Of a stretch of 64,000 nucleotides of DNA, positions 55,316 through 64,000 are shown in pieces (the first letter of the stretch is position 1; each line of letters starts with the position of its first letter). The DNA lies in the NCBI GenBank assembly GCA_016719135.1, contig JADKAV010000005.1:1-64000 (forward strand), written 5' to 3'. Both the position numbers and the translations under genes were made by a program. The notes below the pieces were generated by a model that was not told the DNA's origin, did not search any database, and worked only from the letters and a program-made list of their open reading frames with translations. Source of the DNA: Micrococcales bacterium. Lineage in GTDB: Bacteria; Actinomycetota; Actinomycetes; S36-B12; UBA10799.

Positions 55316-55324
55316 GCGGCAACG

Positions 55325-55597
55325 ATGATCGTCCGGATCATGGGTGAGGGACAGTTCGAGATGCCCGAGGAGTCCCTGGCGAGGCTCAACGAACTCGACG
55401 ATGCGCTGGAAGCCGCCTTGGATGACGAGCAGTCGTTCCCGGCCGCGCTCACGGCGCTACTGGAGGGCGTCAGGCGCAGCGGTACCCGGGTGCCCGACGA
55501 AGAGTTGTTCACCTCCGATGTGGTACTGCCCGCTGCCGAGGCGACCGCCGCCGAGGTTCGGGAACTGCTCACCGACGAGGGCCTTATTCCTGACTAG
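55325..55597 (+). CDS. pspAA: PspA-associated protein PspAA
   Basis: A 90-residue acidic protein: IVRIMGEGQFEMPEESLARL, then LDDALEAALDDEQSF, and a C-terminal VPDEELFTSDVVLPAAEATA. This is the form of PspAA, encoded directly after pspA in many actinobacteria. The start is 9 bp after the pspA stop. It is thought to act with PspA in the envelope-stress response. Confidence 0.88.
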   Translation: MIVRIMGEGQFEMPEESLARLNELDDALEAALDDEQSFPAALTALLEGVRRSGTRVPDEELFTSDVVLPAAEATAAEVRELLTDEGLIPD

Positions 55598-55660
55598 GTT
55601 CAGCGCTGGGCGTAGCGCGCAGCGCTGGGGCAGTCGCACGGCTCGTGGGAGAATGTATTC

Positions 55661-56551
55661 ATGAAGTCTCGGTACGCATCCGACAAGGGCCTGACAGCGC
55701 GCATGACCGCCACCATGTTCTTGCTCGGCCTGCTGTACGTCGTGTTCATCGGCGTTTTGATCGCGATCGGTTTGAGTGCCGCGTTCGTGCTGGTCTTCGC
55801 AGTTGGCCTGCTGTTCGCGCAGTGGTACTTCTCGGACACCATCGCGCTGCATGCGATGGGCGCTCACGAGGTCACGCCCGAGCAGGCTCCACAGCTGCAC
55901 GGGATCGTCGACCGTTTGTGCGCGATGGCCGAGATGCCCAAGCCGCGCGTGGCCATTGCCGACGTCGACATGCCGAACGCCTTCGCCACCGGTCGCAGTC
56001 CGAACCGGTCCGTGGTCTGCGTGACGACCGGGTTACTGCGCAGGCTCGATGAGGACGAGCTCGAGGGCGTGCTGTCCCACGAGTTGTCCCACGTGGCCCA
56101 CCGGGATGTGCTGGTCATGACGGTGGCGTCGGTCGCCGGGGTCGCAGCCGGCTTCCTGACCCGGATGGCGCTGTGGGGCGGGTTGAGCAACCGCAGGGAT
56201 CAGAACACCGCGTTGGTCGGCATCGCAGTGCTGGCGGTGTCCGTGATCGTGTACGCGGTGAGCTTCCTGCTGACCCGCATGTTGTCGCGGTACCGCGAAC
56301 TCAGTGCCGACCGGGCCGGTGCGCTGCTGACCGGCCGTCCGACGGCATTGGCCTCGGCGTTGCAGAAGGTGTCTGGTGACATGGCTGCGATCCCGACCAA
56401 GGATCTTCGCGAGGCGCAGGCCTTCAACGCGTTCTTCTTCGCGCCGGCCCTGTCCGGGGGAGCCAGCCTCGCATCGCTGTTCGCCACCCACCCGCCACTC
56501 GAACAGCGCCTCGAGCAGCTGGCGAAGATCTCCACCCAGTTGGGTTCCTGA
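55661..56551 (+). CDS. htpX: HtpX-type membrane zinc metalloprotease
   Basis: A 296-residue M48 protease that removes damaged membrane proteins. Two N-terminal hydrophobic segments (about 17-48), the zinc site HELSH at residues 140-144 (in LSHELSHVAHRD), two more hydrophobic segments, and the third ligand in SRYRELSADRAGA are visible. Its stop overlaps the next start by one base (TGATG). It belongs to the Psp cluster here rather than to a separate heat-shock operon. Confidence 0.95.
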   Translation: MKSRYASDKGLTARMTATMFLLGLLYVVFIGVLIAIGLSAAFVLVFAVGLLFAQWYFSDTIALHAMGAHEVTPEQAPQLHGIVDRLCAMAEMPKPRVAIADVDMPNAFATGRSPNRSVVCVTTGLLRRLDEDELEGVLSHELSHVAHRDVLVMTVASVAGVAAGFLTRMALWGGLSNRRDQNTALVGIAVLAVSVIVYAVSFLLTRMLSRYRELSADRAGALLTGRPTALASALQKVSGDMAAIPTKDLREAQAFNAFFFAPALSGGASLASLFATHPPLEQRLEQLAKISTQLGS

Positions 56552-57111
56552 TGGGTCTGTTCGACTCGATCATGGGTCGCAGCAAGCCCGTAAAACCGAA
56601 TCTGGACCAGTTGTTCGCGATCCCCTCGGCGGCCATCACCTTGCAGGCTTCGCTGGACGTGATGCCGACCGGTCGCGGTTCCGTGGCATTTCGGGCCCCG
56701 GAGGGCAAGGCCTTCGCAGATGTGGTGGCCGAGGTCGAGCAGTTGCTGACGGCGACCTCCAGCCCTGATCTGAGCGTCACCCAGGATTCCTTCGGATATA
56801 CCTGGTTGACGATCAACGCCACCGACATCGCGGATCTGGTCAACGGCCTGCACGCGGTCAACGTGTCGATCCAGGACGCCGGATTCGGCCCCCAGTTGCT
56901 CTGCTCGCTGGTCGGTTTCCGCCGCGGCGACCAGGACTTCGCGCTGGTCTACCTTTACAAGCGCGGCAGTTTCTATCCGTTCGCCCCCATCGCGGAACCA
57001 CGCCGGGACAACATCCTGGAGATGCAACTGCGCGATTTGCTGGCCGACGACATGAACGTAGAGAAGGACATGACCCGGTGGTTCCCCGTGTGGGGTGCAC
57101 CGGGGCTCTGA
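56551..57111 (+). CDS. pspAB: PspA-associated protein PspAB
   Basis: A 186-residue soluble protein beginning GLFDSIMGRSKPVKPNLDQL, with SLDVMPTGRGSVAFRAPEG and a C-terminal part including ADDMNVEKDMTRWFPVWG. The sequence and its place as the last gene of the pspA-pspAA-htpX operon agree with PspAB. Biochemical function is not established. It converges on nadA with a 3-bp gap. Confidence 0.85.
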   Translation: MGLFDSIMGRSKPVKPNLDQLFAIPSAAITLQASLDVMPTGRGSVAFRAPEGKAFADVVAEVEQLLTATSSPDLSVTQDSFGYTWLTINATDIADLVNGLHAVNVSIQDAGFGPQLLCSLVGFRRGDQDFALVYLYKRGSFYPFAPIAEPRRDNILEMQLRDLLADDMNVEKDMTRWFPVWGAPGL

Positions 57112-57114
57112 GCC

Positions 57115-58311
57115 TCAGTCCGCCGGCCGTACACCGACCCCGGGCAGCGCCAACATGCGGTCCAGCGCCACCCGCGCCCATTTCTGGGTCTCGGCGTCGA
57201 CCACGATCTGGTTCACGACGCGGTCGGCGGCCAGACTTTCCAAAGCCCATACCAGGTGCGGCAGGTCGATCCGGTTCATCGTCGAGCAGCACCCGGTCCG
57301 GTCCAAGAACATGATCTCTTTGTCCGGATGCTGCCGTGCCAGGCGGCGCACCAGGTTCAACTCGGTGCCGATCGCCCACGCACTGCCCGGTTCTGCAGCG
57401 TTGAGCGTCTGGATGATGTACTCCGTGGATCCCACATAATCGGCCTTGAGAACCACTTCGTGAGTGCACTCAGGGTGAACCAGAACGTTCACGTTGGGTA
57501 CTTTTGCCCGGATTTCGTCAACACTTTCCTCGGTGAAACGGCCGTGCACGCTGCAGTGACCGCGCCACAGGATCATCTTCGCCTCGCGCAGTTGCTCCCT
57601 GCTGAGCCCCCCGCCGGGCTTGTGGGGGTCGAACACGACGCAGTCGTCCAAGCTCAGCCCCCGCTGCAGGACCGCGGTGTTGCGCCCAAGATGCTGGTCG
57701 GGCAGGAACAGCACCTTCTCACCCTGCTCGAAGGCCCAGGCCAGGGACTTGTCGGCGTTGCTGGAGGTGCAGATAGTGCCGCCGTGCTCACCGGTGAAGG
57801 CTTTGATGGCTGCAGTGGAGTTCATGTAGGTGACCGGGATGGTGACATCTGCGACCCCCGCGGCTTCCAGGGTCTGCCACGCCGCCTGCACCTGATCGGC
57901 TGCGGCCATGTCTGCCATCGAGCACCCGGCTGCCATGTCCGGCAGCACCACGCTCTGATCGTCGGTGGTGAGGATGTCCGCGCTCTCGGCCATGAAGTGC
58001 ACGCCGCAGAAGATGATGAACTCGCTGTCGGGACGGGCTGCAGCCTGCTGAGCGAGTTTGAAGGAGTCGCCGGTCACGTCGGCGAACTGAATCACTTCAT
58101 CGCGCTGGTAGTGGTGACCGAGGATGAACGCCCGGTCACCGAGAGCCTTCTTGGCCGCCCACGCGCGTTCGACAAGTCCGGGGTCGCTGGGCGCGGGCAG
58201 ATCCCCGGGGCAGTCGACACCACGTTCGCTGAACGCGTCCGACTCTTGGCCCAGCAGCAGCAACAGCGCAGAGGGCTCCGGTTCGGTGAAGGTATTCGTC
58301 ACATCTGCCAT
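57115..58311 (-). CDS. nadA: Quinolinate synthase
   Basis: NadA condenses iminoaspartate with dihydroxyacetone phosphate on a 4Fe-4S cluster, the second step of NAD biosynthesis. At 398 residues it matches the longer type. Visible: LGHHYQRDEVIQFADVTGDS, the first cluster cysteine in FCGVHFMAESADIL, VHPECTHEVV and GCCSTMNRIDLPHL. No nadB or nadC is adjacent. The divergent erpA gene 166 bp away is another iron-sulfur function, perhaps expressed under the same conditions. Confidence 0.97.
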   Translation of the reverse strand: MADVTNTFTEPEPSALLLLLGQESDAFSERGVDCPGDLPAPSDPGLVERAWAAKKALGDRAFILGHHYQRDEVIQFADVTGDSFKLAQQAAARPDSEFIIFCGVHFMAESADILTTDDQSVVLPDMAAGCSMADMAAADQVQAAWQTLEAAGVADVTIPVTYMNSTAAIKAFTGEHGGTICTSSNADKSLAWAFEQGEKVLFLPDQHLGRNTAVLQRGLSLDDCVVFDPHKPGGGLSREQLREAKMILWRGHCSVHGRFTEESVDEIRAKVPNVNVLVHPECTHEVVLKADYVGSTEYIIQTLNAAEPGSAWAIGTELNLVRRLARQHPDKEIMFLDRTGCCSTMNRIDLPHLVWALESLAADRVVNQIVVDAETQKWARVALDRMLALPGVGVRPAD

Positions 58312-58477
58312 GGTGACACGCCTGCGACGCCAAGGCGAGAGGCGTTTGCCGTCCGCGAACGTACGGTCACCGCTGGCTCGCCGATTAGGTCCCCCTTAGT
58401 CTGGGTGTGGCACTATTGAGGGAATAGCCCCGGGTACTGGGGCTGTTGACCAGGGCGAACAGTGAAAGGAACACTTG

Positions 58478-58841
58478 ATGAGCGCTGAGACAACCACCCA
58501 GGAATCTGCTCCCACGACTGGCATCACGCTGACGGAGACGGCTTCCAGCAAGGTGGCCGCCCTGCTCGCCCAAGAAGGCCGCGAGGATCTGGCCCTGCGG
58601 ATCGCTGTACAGCCGGGCGGTTGCTCCGGCCTGCGTTACCAGTTGTTCTTCGACGAGCGCTCGCTCGACGGCGACCAGCGCCTGGACTTCGACGGTGTGA
58701 CCGTGGTTGTGGGACCGGATGAGCGGGCCGTACCTGGGTGGAGCGACGATCGACTTCGTCGACCAGATCGACAAGCAGGGGTTCACCATCGACAACCCCA
58801 ACGCCACCGGCTCCTGCGCCTGCGGCGACTCCTTCCACTGA
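58478..58841 (+). CDS. erpA: A-type iron-sulfur carrier (ErpA/IscA-like), one frameshift
   Basis: A 120-residue iron-sulfur cluster insertion protein after correction. GITLTETASSKVAALLAQEG and AVQPGGCSGLRYQLFFDE hold the first cluster cysteine. Near 58709 one extra G shifts the frame; the alternate frame gives DRMSGPYLGGATIDFVDQID and ends NATGSCACGDSFH with the second and third cysteines. Uncorrected, the open frame would end in unrelated residues. ATG at 58478 follows AAAGGA. It may mature the clusters of NadA and lipoyl synthase. Confidence 0.87.
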
Positions 58842-58874
58842 GCTGAAGGCCTCAGCGCGGGACTGACCCACGAC

Positions 58875-59486
58875 GTGGCCAGCGAGAAGCGGGAGCTGGT
58901 CGGCTTCTCCCGCGGCATCGACGCAGGTCTGATGCTCGAGGGATACCGCAAAGGTGTCTTTGCGATGTCCTACTGGGGTCTCATGTACCAGTGGTGGTCA
59001 CCGGACCCGCGCGGGATCCTTCCTCTTGACGGTCTGCGGGTGTCGCGAAGTCTGCGCAAGAGTGCGTCGCATTACCGCGTGAGTTTCGACGAGGACTTCG
59101 ACGAGGTACTGGCCTTCTGCGCGGATCCACAGCGGCCCGGGGGGTGGATAGACCCTGGTCTCGAGGCCGCCTACCGGGACCTGCACCGTCTGGGACATGC
59201 CCACAGTGTGGAGGCGCGGGACTCCGAGGGTGGGCTCGCCGGCGGTTTGTTCGTCGTCAACATCGGCGGATTCGTCTCCGGGGAGTCCATGTTCCACCGG
59301 GCCCGGGATGCCTCCAAAGTGGCACTGATCGGTCTCGTGGAACGTTTACGGGACAGCGGACAACCTGTGCTGCTGGACACCCAGTGGCGCACCGAGCATC
59401 TGGCATCCCTAGGGGTGGTGGATGTTCCGCGTCCTCATTACCTGGCTCGTCTGCGACAGGTCATCGACCTTCCGGACGTGTGGTAG
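58875..59486 (+). CDS. aat: Leucyl/phenylalanyl-tRNA-protein transferase
   Basis: Aat adds leucine or phenylalanine to the N-terminus of proteins, marking them for ClpS-dependent breakdown (N-degron pathway). The 203-residue chain has RKGVFAMSYWGLMYQWWSPDPRG, GGWIDPGLEAAY, SVEARDSEGGLAGGLFVVNI and FVSGESMFHRARDASKVAL, in the order expected. GTG start at 58875, 34 bp after erpA. Confidence 0.92.
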   Translation: MASEKRELVGFSRGIDAGLMLEGYRKGVFAMSYWGLMYQWWSPDPRGILPLDGLRVSRSLRKSASHYRVSFDEDFDEVLAFCADPQRPGGWIDPGLEAAYRDLHRLGHAHSVEARDSEGGLAGGLFVVNIGGFVSGESMFHRARDASKVALIGLVERLRDSGQPVLLDTQWRTEHLASLGVVDVPRPHYLARLRQVIDLPDVW

Positions 59487-59718
59487 ACACCACGAACCGC
59501 CAATGGTCGGGCCTGCGGTCCACTTCGAGCAGTTGAGCCTCACGCATGCGGCACCACGCTGGAACATCGGTTGTGGCCACCGGATCGTCAGCGAGCAGCA
59601 CCAGCCGGCTGCCCGGTTCTGCGCGGTTCGCGGCCTGCGCCAAGGCGATCACCGGATGCGGACAGACCAGCCCGCGGGCGTCGATGACGACCTCCTCGGC
59701 CTCCGATGACTGGCTCAT
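59461..59718 (-). CDS. TusA/SirA-family sulfur-carrier protein
   Basis: An 85-residue protein: DARGLVCPHPVIALAQAANR carries the CPxP motif whose cysteine holds persulfide sulfur in TusA-type carriers. ATG at 59718 overlaps the stop of the class V aminotransferase gene (ATGA), so the two are co-translated, as would suit a sulfur donor and acceptor. It converges on aat, overlapping it by 26 bp. Confidence 0.87.
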   Translation of the reverse strand: MSQSSEAEEVVIDARGLVCPHPVIALAQAANRAEPGSRLVLLADDPVATTDVPAWCRMREAQLLEVDRRPDHWRFVVSTTRPEGR

Positions 59719-60793
59719 AGGTTCTGAGTCCCCATCTGTTCGCGCACCTCTGTGACCACTTCCACCACCGCCTTGACGAAGCCGGCCACGGCTTCCTCTC
59801 CCAGATCGGGGGGAAGTCCGATGCGCAGGTTGCCACTGGTCAGCCCGCCGATCGCCGCCAGCACATGGCTTGGTTGGCCGGACCTCGACGCGCACGCCGA
59901 GCCGCTGCCCACGGCGTATCCGCGGGCATCCAACGCTGTCTGGACCGCTTCGGCGTCCACGTAGAGCACCGACACGCTCAAGATGTGAGGCAGATCGTCC
60001 GGTTCACCTCCGTGGATCTGCACGCCGGACAACTCGTCCTGCAACCGGCGGCGGATCGTCGCGATCTGGCTGCCGGCGACCTCCTTGGCCCGCGGCGCTG
60101 CGGCCACCCATCGCTGCCCGGCGAGTCCGGCGGTGACTGCAGCGGGCACGTTGTCGAAGTCCGAGCGGGGGGCCTGACCGGTGCGGGCGACGACCACCGA
60201 GGCTCCGCGGGTGCCCCCCAGGCGCGGGGGTCGAGGATCAGCAGATCCCAGTAGTCGGGCAGTTCGGTCCAGCCGAACGCACATCTGGCATCGAGAATGA
60301 CCGTTGAGCCGGTGGAGGTCTTCCATGGGCCGAGGTCCTGCTGCAGAGTGCCGATCTCCTGATTACCCAGCGCAGTCACCATCGTCACCGGCTGGGTGAG
60401 CCGCGCCAGTGCGTCCGGGTGGATGCGGCCATCGGAATCCACGCCCAGCACCTGTTCGGACACGCCGTGGCGCGCCGCTGCTTCGTGGACGGTGTCGAGC
60501 ACGGCGACGGTGTCGACAAGCGAGGTGATCAGGGGCAGACTCGCCCTCTGGGTGATGTGGGCCACGGCGGATCGCAGCGCCAGAGCAGGATCGGGGGCGA
60601 ACCACGCCACTGCACCTCCGGCCAGCTGGGCCAGCGTGGCCGCACTCTGCGCGAGCAGGGCCTGGCTGACCTTGCCCTCGTGATAGCCGGCCACGGCAGG
60701 TGCCCAGGCACGCTGCGCCGAAGTGGCCAGCCAGCGGCCGATTTCCTCGTTGACCGGACGGCAAACGGCGCAATCCAGTACGAATCGCGACAT
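59715..60793 (-). CDS. Class V aminotransferase / cysteine desulfurase-like protein, frameshifted
   Basis: A fold-type I PLP protein of 359 residues once one G is restored in the G-run at 60217-60222; the C-terminal half (GGTRGASVVVARTG onward, with SGSACASRSGQPSHVLAAIG) is in the other frame. ALGNQEIGTLQ and VILDARCAFGW are cofactor-region landmarks. The place of the usual PLP lysine (H/RKWGGP in relatives I recall) reads DPRAWGG, so the Schiff-base lysine seems replaced by alanine; the Cys of SACASR remains. Activity is therefore doubtful. It is paired with a TusA-like gene. Confidence 0.82.
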
Positions 60794-60902
60794 GACTCCG
60801 AACGTAGCGCCCCTTGCGGCTTTACAGCCCGGCCCATTGCGCTAGTGTCGTGTCAAACCTTGCGCGATTGTTCGCGGAAGAAATGTGGCTGGGAAGGGTT
60901 CG

Positions 60903-61724
60903 ATGAGTCGGAATTCAGCGGGTGGGCGCAGTCGGCGAATCGCCGTTGTGGCGCTCGGCAGCGTCTCAACGCTGCTACTGGCGGGCTGTTCACAGGGCAC
61001 CATCGACGACTGGAAGCGGGCGGGATATCCGGCTCCGTCGACCGAAGAAGGTTCGACGATGCTCAGTCTGTGGACCGGGTCGTGGATCGCGGCCCTCGCG
61101 GTGGGCATCCTGGTCTGGGGCCTGATCTTCTGGTCGATCATCGTGTACCGGAGGCGTAAGACCGACACCGGCGTGCCCGTGCAGCTGCGTTACAACCTGC
61201 CCGTGGAGATCATGTACACGGTGGTTCCGCTGATCCTGATCGGTGGCATGTTCTACTTCACAGCCCGCGACCAGATCGAACTCACCGCAGTCGAGGACAA
61301 CCAGGACCTGACGGTCAATGTGGTCGGATTCCGCTGGTCGTGGACGTTCAACTACGTGGATCAGAACACCTATGACATCGGAACGCCTGGCGAGGACCCC
61401 GTGCTGTACCTTCCGGTCGACCAGAAAGTGAAGTTCGAACTGACCTCTCCGGACGTCATTCACTCCTTCTGGGTGCCCACGTTCCTGTTCAAGATGGACG
61501 TGGTGCCCGGTCGCACGAACAAGTTCGAGGTGACCCCGAACAAGGAGGGCACTTACCTCGGTAAGTGCGCGGAACTGTGTGGTGTCGACCACTCGCGCAT
61601 GCTCTTCACGGTGAAGGTCGTTCCTCAGGCGGAGTTCGATCAGCACATGCAAGAACTGCGGGCCAAGGGCCAGTTCGGCCAGTTGACCAGCGGCAGAACG
61701 ACCGATGCAGCACAAGGAGTCTGA
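60903..61724 (+). CDS. ctaC: Cytochrome c oxidase subunit II
   Basis: The copper-A subunit of aa3-type oxidase. The 273-residue product has a lipoprotein signal (LLAGC, Cys29), two membrane helices (about 58-80 and 102-120), the conserved SFWVP region and the CuA site CAELCGVDHSRM (Cys222, Cys226, His230, Met233). ATG at 60903 follows GGGAAGG six bases upstream; GTG 60885 is less likely. First gene of the ctaC-ctaD-ctaF operon at the right edge; the preceding 109-bp gap probably contains its promoter. Confidence 0.96.
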   Translation: MSRNSAGGRSRRIAVVALGSVSTLLLAGCSQGTIDDWKRAGYPAPSTEEGSTMLSLWTGSWIAALAVGILVWGLIFWSIIVYRRRKTDTGVPVQLRYNLPVEIMYTVVPLILIGGMFYFTARDQIELTAVEDNQDLTVNVVGFRWSWTFNYVDQNTYDIGTPGEDPVLYLPVDQKVKFELTSPDVIHSFWVPTFLFKMDVVPGRTNKFEVTPNKEGTYLGKCAELCGVDHSRMLFTVKVVPQAEFDQHMQELRAKGQFGQLTSGRTTDAAQGV

Positions 61725-61725
61725 C

Positions 61726-63480
61726 GTGGCAATCATCGAGGAACCCAAGCCAGCCTCCGACGTCGACGTCGCGGCGGCCAAACTAGCGGCCCGTGAGGCT
61801 CGTAAGGCCCACAAGCGTCAGGGCTTCGGCCAGACGGTGATCAAGTGGATCACGTCCACCGACCACAAGATCATCGGTCAGTTGTACCTGATCACCTCCT
61901 TCGCCTACTTCCTGCTGGCTGGCCTGATGGCTCTGGTCATCCGTGCTGAACTCGCGGAACCAGGCATGCAGCTGGTCTCGAACGCCCAGTACAACCAGCT
62001 CTTCACGATGCACGGAACGATCATGCTGTTCCTGTTCGCGACCCCGCTGTTCGTTGGATTCGGCAACGTGATCATGCCGCTGCAGATCGGTGCGCCGGAC
62101 GTGGCCTTCCCGCGGCTGAACATGTTCTCGTACTGGCTGTTCTTCTTCGGCGGGATCACCGCTGCGGCTGGATTCCTCACCCCCAGTGGTGCCGCGGACT
62201 TCGGCTGGTTCGCCTACGCGCCGCTTCACAACGAAGTGTTCACCCCGAGCGCAGGTGCGGACCTGTGGCTGCTCGGCCTGGCGATGGGTGGTCTGGGAAC
62301 CATCCTCGGCTCCGTGAACTTCCTGACCACGATCTTCACGATGCGGGCACCGGGCATGACCATGTTCCGGATGCCGATCTTTACATGGACTGTGCTGTCC
62401 ACGTCGGTGCTGGTCCTCATGGTGTTCCCGGTTCTGGCCGCCGCACTGCTGGTGGTGGAGATGGACCGCAAGTTCGGCACTGTGGTGTTCGCTTCGGAGA
62501 ACGGGGGAGCGATCCTCTGGCAGCATCTGTTCTGGTTCTTCGGACACCCGGAGGTCTACATCCTGGCGCTGCCGTTCTTCGGAATCACCAGCGAGGTCCT
62601 GCCGGTGTTCAGCCGCAAGCCGATCTTCGGCTACAAGGGCCTGGTCTTCGCGACGCTAGCCATCGCAGGTCTGTCGATGGCAGTGTGGGCCCACCACATG
62701 TACGTGACCGGCGCGGTGCTGCTGCCCTTCTTCGCCTTCATGACGATGCTCATTGCGGTACCCACGGGGGTGAAGTTCTTCAACTGGGTGGGAACCATGT
62801 GGAACGGATCGATAACGTTCGAGACGCCCATGTTGTTCACATTGGGCTTCCTCATAACGTTCCTGTTCGGTGGGCTGACGGGCGTGATGCTGGCTTCACC
62901 GCCGCTTGACTTCCAGGTATCCGACAGCTACTTCGTCGTGGCGCATTTCCACTACACGGTGTTCGGGACTGTCGTGTTCATCATGTTCGCCGGCTTCTAC
63001 TTCTGGTGGCCGAAGATGACCGGCAAGATGCTCGACGAGCGCCTGGGCAAGTGGCACTTCTGGCTGCTGTTCTGGGGCTTCCAGATCACGTTCCTGGTGC
63101 AGCACTGGCTGGGCACGCAGGGCATGCCGCGCCGTTACGCGGACTACCTGCCAGACGAGGGCTTCACCTTGCTGAATCAGGTCTCGTCGCTGGGCGCCTT
63201 GATCCTGAGCATCTCGACCCTGTTCTTCCTCTACAACGTCTACAAGACCTGGCGATTCGCGCCGAACGTCACGGTCGACGACCCGTGGGGATGGGGCGCC
63301 TCGCTGGAATGGGCGACCAGTTGCCCGCCGCCACGACACAACTTCGTCTCGCTGCCGCCGATCCGTTCTGAGCGTCCGGCATTCGACTTGCACCACCCGG
63401 AGGTCGAAGGCCTGTTGTCTGAGAGCGTCGTGGATGGTCTCGTGGGCGCCGGCGCTGGTCAGAAGGGAGTCGAGAAGTGA
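61726..63480 (+). CDS. ctaD: Cytochrome c oxidase subunit I
   Basis: The heme-copper catalytic subunit, 584 residues, with a dozen membrane segments. Recognisable parts are MHGTIMLFLFATPLFVGFGN (heme a ligand), WFFGHPEVYILALP (the cross-linked His-Tyr pair of the CuB centre), WAHHMYVTGAVL and HFHYTVFGTVV (CuB and heme ligands). GTG at 61726 has AAGGAG six bases upstream and is 1 bp from the ctaC stop; the ATG at 61705 would overlap ctaC. Confidence 0.97.
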   Translation: MAIIEEPKPASDVDVAAAKLAAREARKAHKRQGFGQTVIKWITSTDHKIIGQLYLITSFAYFLLAGLMALVIRAELAEPGMQLVSNAQYNQLFTMHGTIMLFLFATPLFVGFGNVIMPLQIGAPDVAFPRLNMFSYWLFFFGGITAAAGFLTPSGAADFGWFAYAPLHNEVFTPSAGADLWLLGLAMGGLGTILGSVNFLTTIFTMRAPGMTMFRMPIFTWTVLSTSVLVLMVFPVLAAALLVVEMDRKFGTVVFASENGGAILWQHLFWFFGHPEVYILALPFFGITSEVLPVFSRKPIFGYKGLVFATLAIAGLSMAVWAHHMYVTGAVLLPFFAFMTMLIAVPTGVKFFNWVGTMWNGSITFETPMLFTLGFLITFLFGGLTGVMLASPPLDFQVSDSYFVVAHFHYTVFGTVVFIMFAGFYFWWPKMTGKMLDERLGKWHFWLLFWGFQITFLVQHWLGTQGMPRRYADYLPDEGFTLLNQVSSLGALILSISTLFFLYNVYKTWRFAPNVTVDDPWGWGASLEWATSCPPPRHNFVSLPPIRSERPAFDLHHPEVEGLLSESVVDGLVGAGAGQKGVEK

Positions 63481-63872
63481 AGTACTCGGGCTATCTGTTC
63501 GCCGCCGGGGCGGTGTTCTTCGGGATCGTCGGCACTGTCTATGCGATCTGGTCGCGCGACTGGATCGGGGGCACGGCTCTGATCTTCACAGGCTTCATGA
63601 CGGCGCTGATCGCGTTCTACCTGCTGTACACCGCCAAACGGCTGGACAACCGGCCTGAGGACGACATGATGGCCAACCAGGACGAGGCCGCCCCGGACTA
63701 CGGGTTCTTCAGTCCGCAGTCCTGGTGGCCGCTTCCCATGGGTGCCAGCGCCATGCTCATCGCGTTCGGCCTGATCTTCGCCACCTGGCTGCTGATCGCA
63801 GGAATTCTCTTCCTCATGATCAGCATCATCGGGCTCGTCTTCGAGTACTACCGCGGGGACTTCGCACACTGA
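63477..63872 (+). CDS. ctaF: Cytochrome c oxidase subunit IV (actinobacterial type)
   Basis: A 131-residue membrane subunit with four hydrophobic segments (about 3-26, 31-52, 83-105, 108-126). The GTG start overlaps the ctaD stop (GTGA). Actinobacterial aa3 oxidases carry such a small subunit after ctaD. The sequence KYSGYLFAAGAVFFGIVGTVYAIW matches that family. Confidence 0.9.
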   Translation: MKYSGYLFAAGAVFFGIVGTVYAIWSRDWIGGTALIFTGFMTALIAFYLLYTAKRLDNRPEDDMMANQDEAAPDYGFFSPQSWWPLPMGASAMLIAFGLIFATWLLIAGILFLMISIIGLVFEYYRGDFAH

Positions 63873-64000
63873 CCTGGACATAAATCGTGTGGCATAACGA
63901 TCAATTGTCCCGATTCGACCGGTTCGAGTTGGTTGAACGTGGTGCGAATCACGGCTCCAGCGGTGTGCCGCGGGTTTAGAAACCCCCTCTTACGTGGGAA
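63873..64000. other. Right edge: non-coding leader of an unseen gene
   Basis: 128 bp after ctaF with no open frame that looks coding. The composition drops locally in GC (ATAAATCGTG, GGCATAACGATCAATTG), as promoters in this DNA do, so a promoter for a gene outside the window is plausible. Confidence 0.3.

Overview
High-GC DNA with actinobacterial gene content: a two-domain GlnE, an adenylylatable GlnA with a GlnR-type operator, DUF4191 and DUF3043 proteins, a PspA/PspAA/HtpX/PspAB cluster, CtaC/D/F, and many GTG starts. The order glnA...RDD-DUF4191-lipA-lipB...sucB-lpd-pepA recalls Streptomyces, but nothing here fixes a genus. No tRNA, rRNA, CRISPR array or integrase was found.

Layout. 1-16.5 kb: glnE (5' truncated by the window), a Rossmann-like unknown, a copper-type P-ATPase, a secreted RCC1-repeat protein cut by one amber codon, a lone PilB/GspE-type ATPase, a K+ channel with RCK-like regions on both sides of the pore, a YtcJ-like amidohydrolase, glnA with a four-half-site GlnR box, and a secreted unknown. 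16.6-31.2 kb: a polyamine/amino-acid island with two class III aminotransferases, two PuuB-like FAD oxidases, two PotD binding proteins, PotABC, MmsA and a PatD-like aldehyde dehydrogenase. It separates glnA from the RDD-DUF4191-lipA-lipB block that I would expect beside it. 31.5-45.8 kb: housekeeping genes (lipoate synthesis and transfer, 2-oxoglutarate dehydrogenase E2 and E3, pepA, gcvT), then a short CobT-like protein, a P450 and an alpha/beta hydrolase. 45.9-52.3 kb: a relic of an insertion-sequence-like repeat, a small excalibur-type secreted protein, and a minus-strand operon of five genes behind a cobalamin riboswitch: secreted alpha/alpha-toroid protein, membrane-anchored partner, EcfT, double EcfA, S component. 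52.4-64 kb: aldo/keto reductase, DUF3043 protein, the Psp cluster, nadA, erpA, aat, a desulfurase-like/TusA pair and the start of the cytochrome oxidase operon.

How the parts work together. GlnE modifies GlnA (target Tyr405), and GlnR probably sets glnA transcription. The neighbouring island imports polyamines and turns them through aldehydes and amino acids into CoA esters, returning nitrogen to the glutamate/glutamine pool. The riboswitch operon looks like a cobalamin capture-and-import machine that pairs an intrinsic-factor-like toroid with an ECF transporter; it is my best candidate for an undercharacterised system.

Repeats. Three intergenic sites (2.46, 35.73 and 52.37 kb) share a 19-bp unit arranged as converging arrays. 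A 58-bp palindrome occurs three times, two copies being joined to a 233-bp transposase-like relic.

Quality caution. About nine genes carry single-base indels or a stop that interrupts otherwise well-conserved frames, most of them between 25 and 31.7 kb. Many cancel out within a gene and many lie in homopolymers, so sequencing error is more likely than true decay. Frameshifted genes are given with the span of the restored gene.
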